NCBI GenBank assembly: GCA_963799045.1 | Contig: CAWCVN010000007.1 | Span: 372,001-436,000 of the forward strand | Reading direction: 5' to 3' | DNA from: DASRSS01 sp963799045 | GTDB taxonomy: Bacteria; Actinomycetota; Actinomycetes; Mycobacteriales; Jatrophihabitantaceae | Length of the DNA stretch: 64,000 nucleotides | Shown: in pieces, positions 34,502-43,313 of the stretch | Layout of the letters: every line of letters begins with the position of its first letter | Position numbering within the stretch: the first letter of the stretch is position 1 | Notes under the pieces: model-generated | Database searches by the model: none | What the model was told of the DNA's origin: nothing | Seen by the model: only the letters and a program-made list of their open reading frames with translations | Program-made: the position numbers and the translations under genes

Positions 34502-35967
34502 GCACGGATTCACGACCGCCGGACGTCCGCGCACGCCAGCCTTCTAAAGGCTCCCCGACGCCGGCGCAGGCTAGCTCTCCGCCAGGCCGGGTAGTTGGCG
34601 TACGAATCACCGGCGCCTTCTTGACAGGCTGTCCGCTGCGGCTAGCCGCCGACAACTACGACCGCGTACGGCTAGGTCTGTCCGGACAACTGATGGCTAC
34701 TCATCACTGGGAGACAGCCGATCCCGAGGAGGAAGTTGGCACCTACCACTCCGGGGGCGGGTTCGAACGCATGCTGCCCATGGTGCTAATTCGACGCAAC
34801 GGCGACGCCACGCTCGATCGCGTTGTTCAACTCATCAAGGCCGAGGCCGACGCTGCCCAAACGTCCTACGTGACCGAGCTATCAAGGCTGCAGCCACAGG
34901 TGTCAGCTGCCCAAGTCGACATCTACGACCTCGGAATGGCCACTTTGACGGTCGATCTCACAATCAGCACCACCACCGACGTCGACTATGCGGAACTGGC
35001 GAACCAGATTAAGCGAGCGGTATGGCTCCGGCCCGTGAGCTCGGCACAGGATGCACCGCCACTGGCTGCGGCACTACGTCGGCTCGCCAGTGAGTGTGCC
35101 CATCAGTTCAGCAGTGCAGTTGCAGCAGTGTGCTGCAACGCTCGTCAGCGGCCCTGGCTACGTAGCGTCGGCGCAGATGATTCGCACCGAGACATCGGGC
35201 GCCTGCTCTGGCTCCACCCTGTAAATGTTGTGCGGACGGACAACCAGTCCGCACATGAGCCGATCTCGCGGCAACTCGCCCCGGCCTTCTGCCGGCATAT
35301 CAGCCTGCCGGGGGCACGCTTCGTCACGGGCATCGGATGGAGCGCGATCGTCCTCACCCGCGACAGTGACAGCGACCTCATCGCAATGCGTCTCATTCAG
35401 ATGCACTACGCCTACATCGCGCTCTACATGGAGATAGATCGCGGGCTGTTGCAAGCACTCGAAGACGACCGTTGGCGCCACGATCAGCATCTGCACCGCC
35501 TAGAAGCAGATGCCGACGAGGTGTTCGGCAACTTCATGCGCGTCATGGAGGCGCGCGCCCGCATCGACACCGCGCTCGCCGAGCTTGGTGGCGACGAGCA
35601 GGCCACGTGGGAGGCGATGAATCAGGTCTCCCGCCTCGATACGGTCATCGACGGCGTCGACCGGAAGGTTGAAGTCCTGCAGAAGGTCGCCGAGCGTCGG
35701 GTTCAGCAGGCTACTGCAGCAGCGGCGCGGCGCACGACCGCGATCCTTAGCTTCCTGACCGCGCTCACGGTTGTCACCGTGTCCGTGGCGCTGATTGGCA
35801 ACTTCATCGGCAATCGATCCGACCAACTTGGACACCTCGACCTACGCCTCCTCGTTGTCGGCATCGCGCTGGTTACCGCCATCGCCGTGTATCTCGAAGC
35901 CTTTCGCGATCGCTCGACTCGGCGCAGCAGGCGCCACCCACGTTCTGGCCGGGATCGTCGACTTTAG
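34459..35967 (+). CDS. Coiled-coil protein with two C-terminal TM helices (CorA-like topology)
   Basis: 502 residues from the ATG at 34459, but there is no ribosome site there and its frame is open back through the C tract, so it is probably the second half of one gene of about 614 codons. N-terminal half of unknown fold (VRITGAFLTGCPLRLAADNYD, MLPMVLIRRNGDATLDRVVQLI). Helical region (about 330-430: RLEADADEVFGNFMRVMEAR, VDRKVEVLQKVAERRVQQA) and two TM helices (435-455 and 465-485) near the end. This order is that of CorA transporters, but the GMN motif is absent; IGNFIGN stands in the loop. Function unknown. Confidence 0.7.
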   Translation: MAPVPAHEQSGFRIGTDSRPPDVRARQPSKGSPTPAQASSPPGRVVGVRITGAFLTGCPLRLAADNYDRVRLGLSGQLMATHHWETADPEEEVGTYHSGGGFERMLPMVLIRRNGDATLDRVVQLIKAEADAAQTSYVTELSRLQPQVSAAQVDIYDLGMATLTVDLTISTTTDVDYAELANQIKRAVWLRPVSSAQDAPPLAAALRRLASECAHQFSSAVAAVCCNARQRPWLRSVGADDSHRDIGRLLWLHPVNVVRTDNQSAHEPISRQLAPAFCRHISLPGARFVTGIGWSAIVLTRDSDSDLIAMRLIQMHYAYIALYMEIDRGLLQALEDDRWRHDQHLHRLEADADEVFGNFMRVMEARARIDTALAELGGDEQATWEAMNQVSRLDTVIDGVDRKVEVLQKVAERRVQQATAAAARRTTAILSFLTALTVVTVSVALIGNFIGNRSDQLGHLDLRLLVVGIALVTAIAVYLEAFRDRSTRRSRRHPRSGRDRRL

Positions 35968-36008
35968 TTGAGCAATCAACTATACTGTCATGGTAACCAA
36001 GGCGCTCT

Positions 36009-36164
36009 GTGATTCGATCATTCATTGGGGTTGCCGCAGGGATCCTCGCCATTGCGTCGGTTATCCCGTACCTCAGCGGCATTCGAAAAGGCTCAACTCA
36101 ACCAGCCCAGGCCACCTACGTGGTCAAGGCGGCGGTCGGCGTCACGCTCGCGATCAGCTACTAA
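36009..36164 (+). pseudogene. Truncated small membrane protein (PQ-loop-like N-terminus)
   Basis: From GTG 36009: VIRSFIGVAAGILAIASVIPYL, then GIRKGSTQPAQATYVVKAAVG and a stop within the IS630 end. The pattern (TM helix, SxxPYxxxIxxGxxxPxxxT, second TM helix) is that of a small PQ-loop-like actinobacterial membrane protein, normally longer. The stop arises at the IS630 insertion point (TA at 36159-36160). I do not find the remainder beyond the right end of the IS. Confidence 0.5.
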
Positions 36165-37282
36165 GGAGATCGTAAGTAGCTAGACTATGATCTTCGTTTC
36201 TGGTTGAATTGGTGAGTGCGGGACAACGACGGTCGAAAGCTCGATCACGCCACGTTGGAGACGCTGCGGCTGCGGGCGGTCGAGCAGATCGAGGCAGGCG
36301 CGCATCCGGAGGATGTCGCTGACGCGCTCGGCCTGCACCGGTCCACGGTGTTCGGGTGGGTGGCGAGATTCCGCTGCGGGGGTAGGGCGGCGCTACTGGC
36401 CAAGCCGGTGCCCGGCCGGCCCCCGAAACTCAGTGCCGAGCAGTTGCGCAAGTTGTACTCGCTGATTGTCGGTAACGACCCGCGGCAGTTGCAGTTCGAG
36501 TTCGCGTTGTGGACGCGCGAGATGGTCCGCGAATTGATCCGTCGTGAGTTCAAAGTCAGCTTGTCGGTGGTCAGCGTCGGACGATGGCTTCGAGTGCTGG
36601 GCCTGTCTCCGCAGCGGCCGTTGTACCGCGCCTATCAGGCCGACCCGGACAAGGTCGATGCCTGGAAGCGTGAGCAGTACCCGGCCATCGCAGCCGAGGC
36701 GAAAAAGGCTGGGGCGACGGTCTACTTCGCCGACGAGGCCAGCGTGCGGTCGGACTATCACGCAGGCACCACCTGGGCACCGGTCGGACGCACCCCCGTG
36801 CTGGCCAGCACCGGAGCCCGGTTCAGCGTCAACATGATCTCCGCCGTCTCCGCGAAAGGCGCACTGCGGTTCTCCGTCGTAGACGGAACCATGAACGGCA
36901 CCAAGTTCATCGAGTTCTGCAAGCGACTGCTACACGACAATCCCGGACCGGTGTTCCTCATCGTCGACGGCCACCCCTCGCACAAGGCCAAGATCGTGAA
37001 GGCCTTCGTTGCCAGCACCAACGGGCAGCTCAAGCTGTTCGTGCTGCCGGGCTACTCACCCCAACTGAACCCCGACGAATGGGTCTGGAAAAACGTCAAG
37101 CACGACCGCGTCGGCCGCTCCGGCGTCACCGGACCCGACCAGTTCAAAGCTCTCTGCGTCGCCGCACTACGACGACTGCAACGCACCCCACGAATCGTCC
37201 GCGGATTCTTCGCCGACCCCAACTTGGCCTACATCGCCGCCGCATAAGCATCAGACTGTCTACCTACTAACGACCGGGTTAG
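36161..37282. mobile_element. IS630-family element with TA target duplication
   Basis: One transposase gene bounded by imperfect inverted repeats of about 25 bp (left 36161-36185, with CGTAAGTAGCTAGAC inside; right 37258-37282, with GTCTACCTACTAACG inside). TA dinucleotides flank it at 36159-36160 and 37283-37284, the target preference and duplication of IS630/Tc1 elements. The element appears intact and could be mobile. Confidence 0.82.
36216..37247 (+). CDS. IS630-family transposase
   Basis: 343 residues, GTG start. N-terminal HTH (EDVADALGLHRSTVFGWVARF near residue 33) and a second DNA-binding part (RRPLY-region KVSLSVVSVGRWLRVLGLS). DDE core: YFADEASVRSD near residue 168, VFLIVDGHPSHKA near residue 248, and QLNPDEWVWKNVK near residue 286, giving D-D-E. 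A single frame without frameshift, unlike many IS630 members that use two ORFs. Confidence 0.92.
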   Translation: MRDNDGRKLDHATLETLRLRAVEQIEAGAHPEDVADALGLHRSTVFGWVARFRCGGRAALLAKPVPGRPPKLSAEQLRKLYSLIVGNDPRQLQFEFALWTREMVRELIRREFKVSLSVVSVGRWLRVLGLSPQRPLYRAYQADPDKVDAWKREQYPAIAAEAKKAGATVYFADEASVRSDYHAGTTWAPVGRTPVLASTGARFSVNMISAVSAKGALRFSVVDGTMNGTKFIEFCKRLLHDNPGPVFLIVDGHPSHKAKIVKAFVASTNGQLKLFVLPGYSPQLNPDEWVWKNVKHDRVGRSGVTGPDQFKALCVAALRRLQRTPRIVRGFFADPNLAYIAAA

Positions 37283-37377
37283 TAAGTAAGGGCATTCCCC
37301 GAACTGTCGCGCCTTGCTCCTTCGCGGGCTGAGGTTCAGCGCTGCCCTTGTGCCTCGGGGAAGGAAAGGAGGGATCT

Positions 37378-38022
37378 ATGACCAACGTCAAGCACGACTC
37401 GCCACCCAGCGACGAACAGCCACGCCGCCACCAGCTCCAGCACACACCTCACCCAGGCGGGCAACGCTTTCGCACCATCCTGGCCGACCCACCATGGGAT
37501 CTACAGCAGGTCGGCGCCCGCGGCGCGCAGGCGCACTACTCCTTGATGACTCTCGATGCCATCGCCGCCATGCCGGTCTCGGACCTGGCTGCCGAGGACG
37601 CGCACTTGTGGCTGTGGGTGACCAACGCCAGTCTGCGGGTCGGCTACGACGTGATGGAGGCCTGGGGCTTCACGCCGCGCAGCCCGTTGACCTGGATCAA
37701 GCCGAGGCTCGGGCTGGGCAACTACCTGCGCAACGCGACCGAGCACCTCATCCTCGGCACCCGCGGCCGTGCCCCGGTGCGCTTCCGTGCTCAGCCGACG
37801 TGGGTGTTCGCCCCGCTGCAGGAGCACTCGCACAAGCCCGAGGAGCAGTACGCCGTCATCGAGCGCATCAGCGAAGGGCCCTACCTCGAACTGTTCGCTC
37901 GCCGTCGCCAGCCGGGCTGGCAGGTGTGGGGCAACCAGATCGACTCCGACGTCACGATGCCGGGCTATCCGGTCCCGTCCGATGGCCGCGAGCCGCCGGG
38001 AGAGGAGGCCGTCGGGCTGTAG
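37378..38022 (+). CDS. MT-A70 family N6-adenine methyltransferase
   Basis: 214 residues, ATG preceded by GGAGGG. The catalytic DPPW motif lies in FRTILADPPWDL near residue 40. Other family segments: HYSLMTLDAIAAMP, DAHLWLWVTNA and WGFTPRSPLTWIK. C-terminal ERISEGPYLELFARRRQPGW is the usual end. These enzymes modify adenine in DNA or RNA. It is first in the mobile-element cluster and may protect the element's DNA from host restriction; that is inference. No cognate restriction gene is adjacent. Confidence 0.9.
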   Translation: MTNVKHDSPPSDEQPRRHQLQHTPHPGGQRFRTILADPPWDLQQVGARGAQAHYSLMTLDAIAAMPVSDLAAEDAHLWLWVTNASLRVGYDVMEAWGFTPRSPLTWIKPRLGLGNYLRNATEHLILGTRGRAPVRFRAQPTWVFAPLQEHSHKPEEQYAVIERISEGPYLELFARRRQPGWQVWGNQIDSDVTMPGYPVPSDGREPPGEEAVGL

Positions 38023-38096
38023 CCCGCAGATCACGACAACCAGCGCCGCCTCCAGCTCACGAGGGCGGCCGTAACGAGAAAGGGGGTGGCACCAGT

Positions 38097-38324
38097 ATGA
38101 GCAGGAAACGCAAACGAACAACCAACCGCCGCAGACAGGAAGACCGCCACTTGTCGGTCCGCGCCGTCAGGCGACACGAACCAGACGTCAAGAAGCTCTC
38201 CCGCGCCTTCATCGCCCTCGCACTCGCCCAGGCACAGGCCGAAGCTGATGCCGCCGCCCACGAGAACACCACGCACGAGGAGGACGAACGGCCGGGACAG
38301 GAGGCCCTCGATGAGCGCCCCTAG
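38097..38324 (+). CDS. Small basic hypothetical protein of the mobile element
   Basis: 75 residues: a strongly basic N-terminus (MSRKRKRTTNRRRQEDR), a helix rich in Ala and Gln (FIALALAQAQAEADAAAHEN), and an acidic C-terminus. AAGGGGGTGG precedes the ATG. It overlaps the ATPase gene by 14 bases, so both are cotranscribed. Possibly a DNA-binding accessory; no family known to me. Confidence 0.6.
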   Translation: MSRKRKRTTNRRRQEDRHLSVRAVRRHEPDVKKLSRAFIALALAQAQAEADAAAHENTTHEEDERPGQEALDERP

Positions 38325-40480
38325 ACCCGGCCTCGTGTTCGCCCGCCTACACCTGCCACGGCCGCTCGACCCGCAGCAGGTACAGGCGCTGTTCACGCGC
38401 CTCGCCGCCGACCACGCGGCGCCCACGCTGGTCTTCGAGGCCCGCAGCAGCGTCGAGGGCATCGAGCACCTGTTCGGGGTCGCCGCCGAACACGCCCGCT
38501 GGACCCGCCGCACGCTGCGCGACCTGCTGCCCGGCCTGGACCTGGAGACCCTCGACGCACAGTCCCGAACTCCCGTGCGGCACGCTGCCCAATTGCGGAT
38601 CCGCCCGCGCAGCCTCGCCCTTGCCAGCGGCGAGCCCGAGCAGGTCAGCCGCGCCATGCTCTCCGCTCTCAACGCGAAGCTCGCCGCGGAGGAGACGCTC
38701 GTTGTCCAGCTCGTTCTCGGACCGCGCCGCCCGCCAGCGCACCTGCCGGCCCGGCCGGCGGATCCGACCCAACCGTGGTGGCAGCTGCTCACGACCGGAA
38801 CACGTCAGCCGGCCAAGCCGGTACGCGACCAGATCGACCAGAAGGTCCGAGAACATGGCTTCGCCGCAGCACTGCGCATCGGCGTGACCGCCACAACTCC
38901 CGAGCGGGCACGTCGGCTGGTCATCGGAATGCTCGGTGCGCTGTCGACCGCGCAGGGCCGTGGCGTCTACCTTGACCTGCACCGTGACTCCCCGACGCGC
39001 GTGGCTCATGGGTCCGCGCCCTGGCGGTGGCCGCTGCACCTGAGCGTCAGCGACGTCGTCGGCATGCTGGCCTGGCCGCTCGGTGACACCGATCTGCCTG
39101 GCGTCGCGCCGCTGCATCCGCGGCTGCTACGCGTGCCCGCGGGCGTGTCGCGAACAGAGCGAGTCTTCGCCCACTCGGCCGGACCCGGCCCGACACGACC
39201 GGTCGGGCTGGCCGCAAGCGACAGCCTCGGACACCTGCTGGCGCTCGGACCCACCGGCTCTGGGAAGTCGACCGCATTGCTGCACCTCATCAAGGCCGAC
39301 ATCGCCAACGGCCGCGCCGTGCTGGTGATCGACCCGAAACGGCAGCTCATCGACGACATCATCGAGCGAGCCGTACCCGAGCACCGCATCGACGACGTGG
39401 TCATCATCGATCCAGCCGACAAGCAGCCAGTCGGGTTCAACCCGCTCGACATCGGCAACCGCGACCCAGACGTCGTGGTAGACGGTCTCGTCGCCGTGTT
39501 CGCGGCCGTCTTCCACAGCGGCTGGGGTCCGCGCACCCAGGACATCGTGCACAGCAGCCTGCTCACCCTTGCCCGTAGCGCCCACCACCGCGGCAGAGGG
39601 TCACAGCCGTTCACGCTGTTGGATCTGCCGCGGCTGCTTAGCGATGCCCGCTTCCGTGCGACCGTGGTCGGGGCACGTTGCTGACGACCCGGGCCTGGGC
39701 AGCTTCTGGTCCTGGTACGACGCACTGAGCCCAGGCGCCCAGGCCCAGGCCATCGCAGCCCCGCTCAACAAGTTGCGCCAGTACCTCTTGCGGCCGAGCC
39801 TGCGCGCCATCCTCTGCCACCCCAAGCCGGCCTTCCGACTGCGCGACGTCTTCCGCGAACAACGGATCGTGCTAGTGCCGCTCAACGAAGGTCTCATCGG
39901 CCCACTGACAGCGCAGCTGCTCGGCTCCCTCGTCGTTGCCGAGGCCTGGTCAGCGACATTGGAGCGGGCCAGCGAGCCGAACCCGACCAGCCGGCCAGCG
40001 AGCGTGGTTGTCGACGAGGTCCAGCAATATCTCCACTTGCCGACTTCGATCGGCGACGCGCTCGCGCAGTCGCGCTCTCTCGGCGTCGGCTGGCACCTCG
40101 CCCACCAGTACCGCGCCCAGCTCACGGGCGACATCCGTGCCGCCGTGGACAGCAACGCCAAGAGCAAGCTCGTGTTCAAGCTCAACGATGCCGACGACGC
40201 CCGCGACCTCGCCCGTCAAGCGCCAGGGCTTGAGGCGATCGACTTCCAGAGCCTCGGCGCCTACACGGCCTACGCCAATCTCTCCGTCGACGGCACTCCG
40301 GCTGGTTGGTGCGCCGTGCGCACGCTGCCGCCACCTGAACCCACCGGCCTCAGCGACCGCGTGTGCGCCGCCAGCCGAACCAACTACGCCACGACCATCT
40401 CCACCACGGACACAGTGCCGACCGAGTCCGTCACGAAGGAGGACACGGCGCCGCTGGGCCGCAAGCGGAGGACGCCATGA
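38311..40480 (+). pseudogene. TraD/VirD4-like conjugative ATPase with one frameshift
   Basis: Would be about 722 residues. Walker A: LALGPTGSGKSTALLHL near residue 313. VLVIDPKRQLIDDI follows. The frame breaks in a run of four G at 39670-39673 (TVVGARC then stop); removing one G gives TVVGHVADDPGLG and continues to 40480. Walker B: ASVVVDEVQQYL near residue 570, and LAHQYRAQL after it. Helicase-type coupling proteins of this kind pump DNA during conjugation. No TM helix is seen, unlike VirD4. GGAGG stands 8 bases before the ATG. The length 3n+1 fits a single base insertion. Confidence 0.8.
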
Positions 40481-40803
40481 CCCCCCGCACCGTTGCTCGC
40501 CGCACACGTCGCGCCGACCGTCCAGCCAGGACCCCGACCAGCCTCGTCCGTCGGGCGCGTCCAGGTCCGGCACGGTTGGAGCAGGTGGGGAAGCGCGCCA
40601 CAGAAGACTCGAATCACATCTGCACGCCTGCTGCGTTGACCGGGGACTCAAGCTCGAAACCACATCGACCCGAGCGTCACCTCGACCATCCGGTCGCGAC
40701 CACGACCGTCCAGCTGCAGGGCCGGACGTCCGGCCGGTTCCGCTCCCAGCGGGAGGGGACTGACCCCGACATGCGGGGTCAGTCATCGGGGGCGCTCGGA
40801 TGA
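40477..40803 (+). CDS. Hypothetical Arg-rich protein of the mobile element
   Basis: 108 residues; the ATG overlaps the ATPase stop (ATGA). It is basic and low-complexity (RTVARRTRRADRPARTP, and later RPERHLDHPV), without a recognisable fold. Its stop overlaps the start of the next gene by 4 bases, so all three are coupled. Could be a genuine linker gene or a spurious frame kept open by high GC. Confidence 0.45.
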   Translation: MTPRTVARRTRRADRPARTPTSLVRRARPGPARLEQVGKRATEDSNHICTPAALTGDSSSKPHRPERHLDHPVATTTVQLQGRTSGRFRSQREGTDPDMRGQSSGALG

Positions 40804-41600
40804 GCCGGTCTCGCCTTGACGCCCTGCTTGACCACCTCGGCGAACGCGACCTCGCCGTGCTGGCCGACGTCGAGAAGTACCGCCTCCTCACCACACAGCA
40901 GATCCAGCGACTGCACTTCGCCGAACACCATCGCACCAGCACCGCCGGACTGCGCGCCTGCGGACGGGTTCTCGCCCGGCTACGCGACCACGACCTGCTG
41001 CGTTGCCTGGAGCGACGCATCGGCGGCGTCCGCCGCGGCTCCGCTGGCTACATCTGGTATCTCGGCCCGGCTGGCGAACGCCTCCTGCGCCACCAGCGCG
41101 GGCGCACCCACCGTCGCCGCTACAGCGAGCCGTCCCGACACTTCGTCAACCACACGCTCACCGTGGCCGACCTCGCCATCCGGCTCATCGAGGGCAGCCG
41201 CGCCGGCGCGTTCGAGATCCTCACCCTGCAGACCGAGCCAGGCAACTGGCAGCAGTACCTCTCCCCGACCGGCGCACCCCAATGGCTCAAACCCGACCTG
41301 TATGCGATCACCGCCGCCGGCGACTTCGAAGACCACTGGTACATCGAGGCCGACCTCGACACCGAGCATCTCCCAGTCGTCCTGAAGCAGTGCGCCGCCT
41401 ACCAGGCGTACCTCGCCAGCGGACGGCACCAGGCCGCGCACGGCGTGTTCCCGGTCGTGCTGTGGGTAGCGCCCACCGCTGCGCGAGCGAGAGCCATCAC
41501 GGCAGCGATCGCCAGCCAGGCGACGCTCAACCCGAACGTGTTCCGTGTTTGCGTCGCAGGGGAGTTCGAGGCCGAATTCACGAGCGCCCAGCGCAAATAG
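40800..41600 (+). CDS. Replication-relaxation family protein
   Basis: 266 residues. The N-terminal winged helix contains LAVLADVEKYRLLTTQQIQRLHF, followed by RVLARLRDHDLLRCLERR and GSAGYIWYLGPAGERLL, typical of Replic_Relax proteins of actinobacterial plasmids and integrative elements. The second half has HFVNHTLTVADLAIRLIEG and PDLYAITAAGDFEDHWYIEADLDTEHLPVVLKQCAAY, a nuclease-like DxExx pattern (WYIEADLDTE). Probably acts in replication initiation or mobilisation of the element; no relaxase was recognised nearby. Confidence 0.85.
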   Translation: MSRSRLDALLDHLGERDLAVLADVEKYRLLTTQQIQRLHFAEHHRTSTAGLRACGRVLARLRDHDLLRCLERRIGGVRRGSAGYIWYLGPAGERLLRHQRGRTHRRRYSEPSRHFVNHTLTVADLAIRLIEGSRAGAFEILTLQTEPGNWQQYLSPTGAPQWLKPDLYAITAAGDFEDHWYIEADLDTEHLPVVLKQCAAYQAYLASGRHQAAHGVFPVVLWVAPTAARARAITAAIASQATLNPNVFRVCVAGEFEAEFTSAQRK

Positions 41601-41680
41601 GCGGTGGAGGCGAGCGCCTGTCCCGACATCATTCGGAGCTGCTGCGCTCACTGTCGACCCCTATCGGATACGGTGAGGGC

Positions 41681-42247
41681 ATGCGCGACGCCGACGTGCG
41701 ACACGCCCTATACGCAACGCTCCGCGCACAACATGCCGACGAGACTGATACGAGATTTGTCGACGAACTCGATCTGTGCGGCATGGTCCGCGTGGACGTG
41801 GCGGTGGTAAATGGCGCCCTCTCCGGCTACGAATTGAAGAGTCAGCGGGACAACCTCCGTCGGCTACCCCGACAGGTCGAGTACTACTCGCAGGTCCTCG
41901 ACTTCGCGACACTCGTGGTTGCTGAGAGCCACCATGATCAAGCAATCTGCGAACTGCCGGACTGGTGGGGAGTCATCGTCGCCACAGCACTCGGCGACGA
42001 CCTGCAATTGGAAAGATCCAGGTCGGCGGCTCCGAATCCTGCGGTCGTGCCTGACGCTCTCGCCCAACTTCTGTGGCGAGATGAGGCCCTCGCGATCTTG
42101 TCGGCACACGGACTCGACAACGGCATTCGGAGCAAGTCCCGGTCCGTACTCTGGAGCCGACTCTCCGCCGAGCTACCGGTTACAGAGCTGCGGGGGGCTG
42201 TGCGGGAGTGCCTTAAGAGCCGAACAGGGTGGCGATCTGACCGGTGA
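41681..42247 (+). CDS. sce7726 family protein
   Basis: 188 residues. It begins MRDADVRHALYATL, then RFVDELDLCGMVRVDVAVVNGALSGYELKSQRDNLRRL. The D-x-A...E-x-K pattern (VDVAVVN...YELKS) matches the PD-(D/E)xK nuclease core suggested for this family. LPDWWGVIVA follows near residue 105. Its 3' end overlaps the convergent beta-family gene by 35 bases. sce7726 proteins occur in prophages and islands, often with a beta/sce7725 partner, and are suspected defence components; no activity has been shown to my knowledge. Confidence 0.85.
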   Translation: MRDADVRHALYATLRAQHADETDTRFVDELDLCGMVRVDVAVVNGALSGYELKSQRDNLRRLPRQVEYYSQVLDFATLVVAESHHDQAICELPDWWGVIVATALGDDLQLERSRSAAPNPAVVPDALAQLLWRDEALAILSAHGLDNGIRSKSRSVLWSRLSAELPVTELRGAVRECLKSRTGWRSDR

Positions 42248-43313
42248 CGGCGGTCAGATGATGCACCGTTCCTTGACGCCGCCACGTCTCCGGAGATCCA
42301 CCAGCGTTGTTGTTGTTGGCAGCGTCATGGATCCACTGGTCGCCCGTACAGTGCTGGATCCCCATGAATCGATGGTCCTGAACGACGACGTCAGCGATCG
42401 GCGGGACGGCAGCTCCCCCGAAGCCGCGTCCTGCTCGCGCCTTGTAAAGCTCCCCCTTTGGCACGAGCCAGACATCACCGTCGGTGTAGCGAAGAGCGGC
42501 GCTGATCATCATGAACTTCGGATCGATGCCGACGGTGGGGTCGGGATGCGCGATCACGTAGTCGCCGAACGTCGGCACTCTGGCCAGTGCAGGACCGCGC
42601 ACAAGCCCTTGGTAGAGAAGCCACTCGCAACGATCGACCTCGTTGAGTCCACGGGGCAGGTCGCCCATCCCCTTGGGCATCCCCGCGCCTGCAACCGTCA
42701 ATGTGCGCCAGTTATGCACGTGCGGAAGTACCGCGATCTCTGTCCGCGTCGCCGCGAGAGCCAGGCCGGGCGCAGTCACCACATCGGACCCAAGGTCGAG
42801 GACCAGGTCTACCTCATTCGGCCGAACGCCGATCGCTCCCAGGAGCGAATCGATTTCGGCCATGCCGGTCGCACTCGGCCAGTCGGCAGGCGCCAGACGA
42901 AGACACACGCCACGACCATCACGCCCGTGGACGTCGGCGACGGCCTGCTGATACATGTGGCTGCGCCCCGGGCTCGTGACCGGGACCAGCGGCAGATTGT
43001 GTTTGGCGGCCTCAGCGGTTAGCCATACGAGGGCATGCTGCCCGCTCTGCATTGTCGCAGCCTCATCAAGGAACAAGAGGTCAACGAAGGCCTCGCGTGT
43101 GCCCCAGCATTCCGAGAGGTCACGCGGTAGCGCTCCCAAGTGGCTGTCGATGCTCTTCGCTGGCGCATCAGTGTCGAAATTCCAGTCCACCGGCGCAACA
43201 ACGAACATGGGAGTTAGTGCGGCTTTGCTGCCAGCGTCCAGATCACGAACAGCCGACCGCTCGCCTCGTTTTGCAAGCAGGATTGGAACGTAATGCTGAC
43301 TGTCAAAGTTCAT
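42213..43313 (-). CDS. Beta family (sce7725-like) protein
   Basis: 366 residues from the ATG at 43313, with GAGGAGG 5 bases upstream. The N-terminus HYVPILLAKRGERSAVRDL is the signature of the phage-beta-like family (Y-x-P-x-L-x-x-K-x-G-E). A TIM-barrel-like order follows: MFVVAPVDWNFDT, LPLVPVTSPGRS, VCLRLAPADWPS and DLVLDLGSDV. C-terminal part: RCEWLLYQGLVRGPALARVPTFGDYVIAHPDP. It faces the sce7726 gene tail to tail, so they are separate transcripts from opposite promoters. Function unknown. Confidence 0.82.
   Translation of the reverse strand: MNFDSQHYVPILLAKRGERSAVRDLDAGSKAALTPMFVVAPVDWNFDTDAPAKSIDSHLGALPRDLSECWGTREAFVDLLFLDEAATMQSGQHALVWLTAEAAKHNLPLVPVTSPGRSHMYQQAVADVHGRDGRGVCLRLAPADWPSATGMAEIDSLLGAIGVRPNEVDLVLDLGSDVVTAPGLALAATRTEIAVLPHVHNWRTLTVAGAGMPKGMGDLPRGLNEVDRCEWLLYQGLVRGPALARVPTFGDYVIAHPDPTVGIDPKFMMISAALRYTDGDVWLVPKGELYKARAGRGFGGAAVPPIADVVVQDHRFMGIQHCTGDQWIHDAANNNNAGGSPETWRRQGTVHHLTAVTGQIATLFGS

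Noticed and set aside
34226..34534. Minus-strand frame with a poly-Gly run over the C tract
   Set aside because: A Gly run appears only because the C tract is read from the other strand; no ribosome site and no motif.
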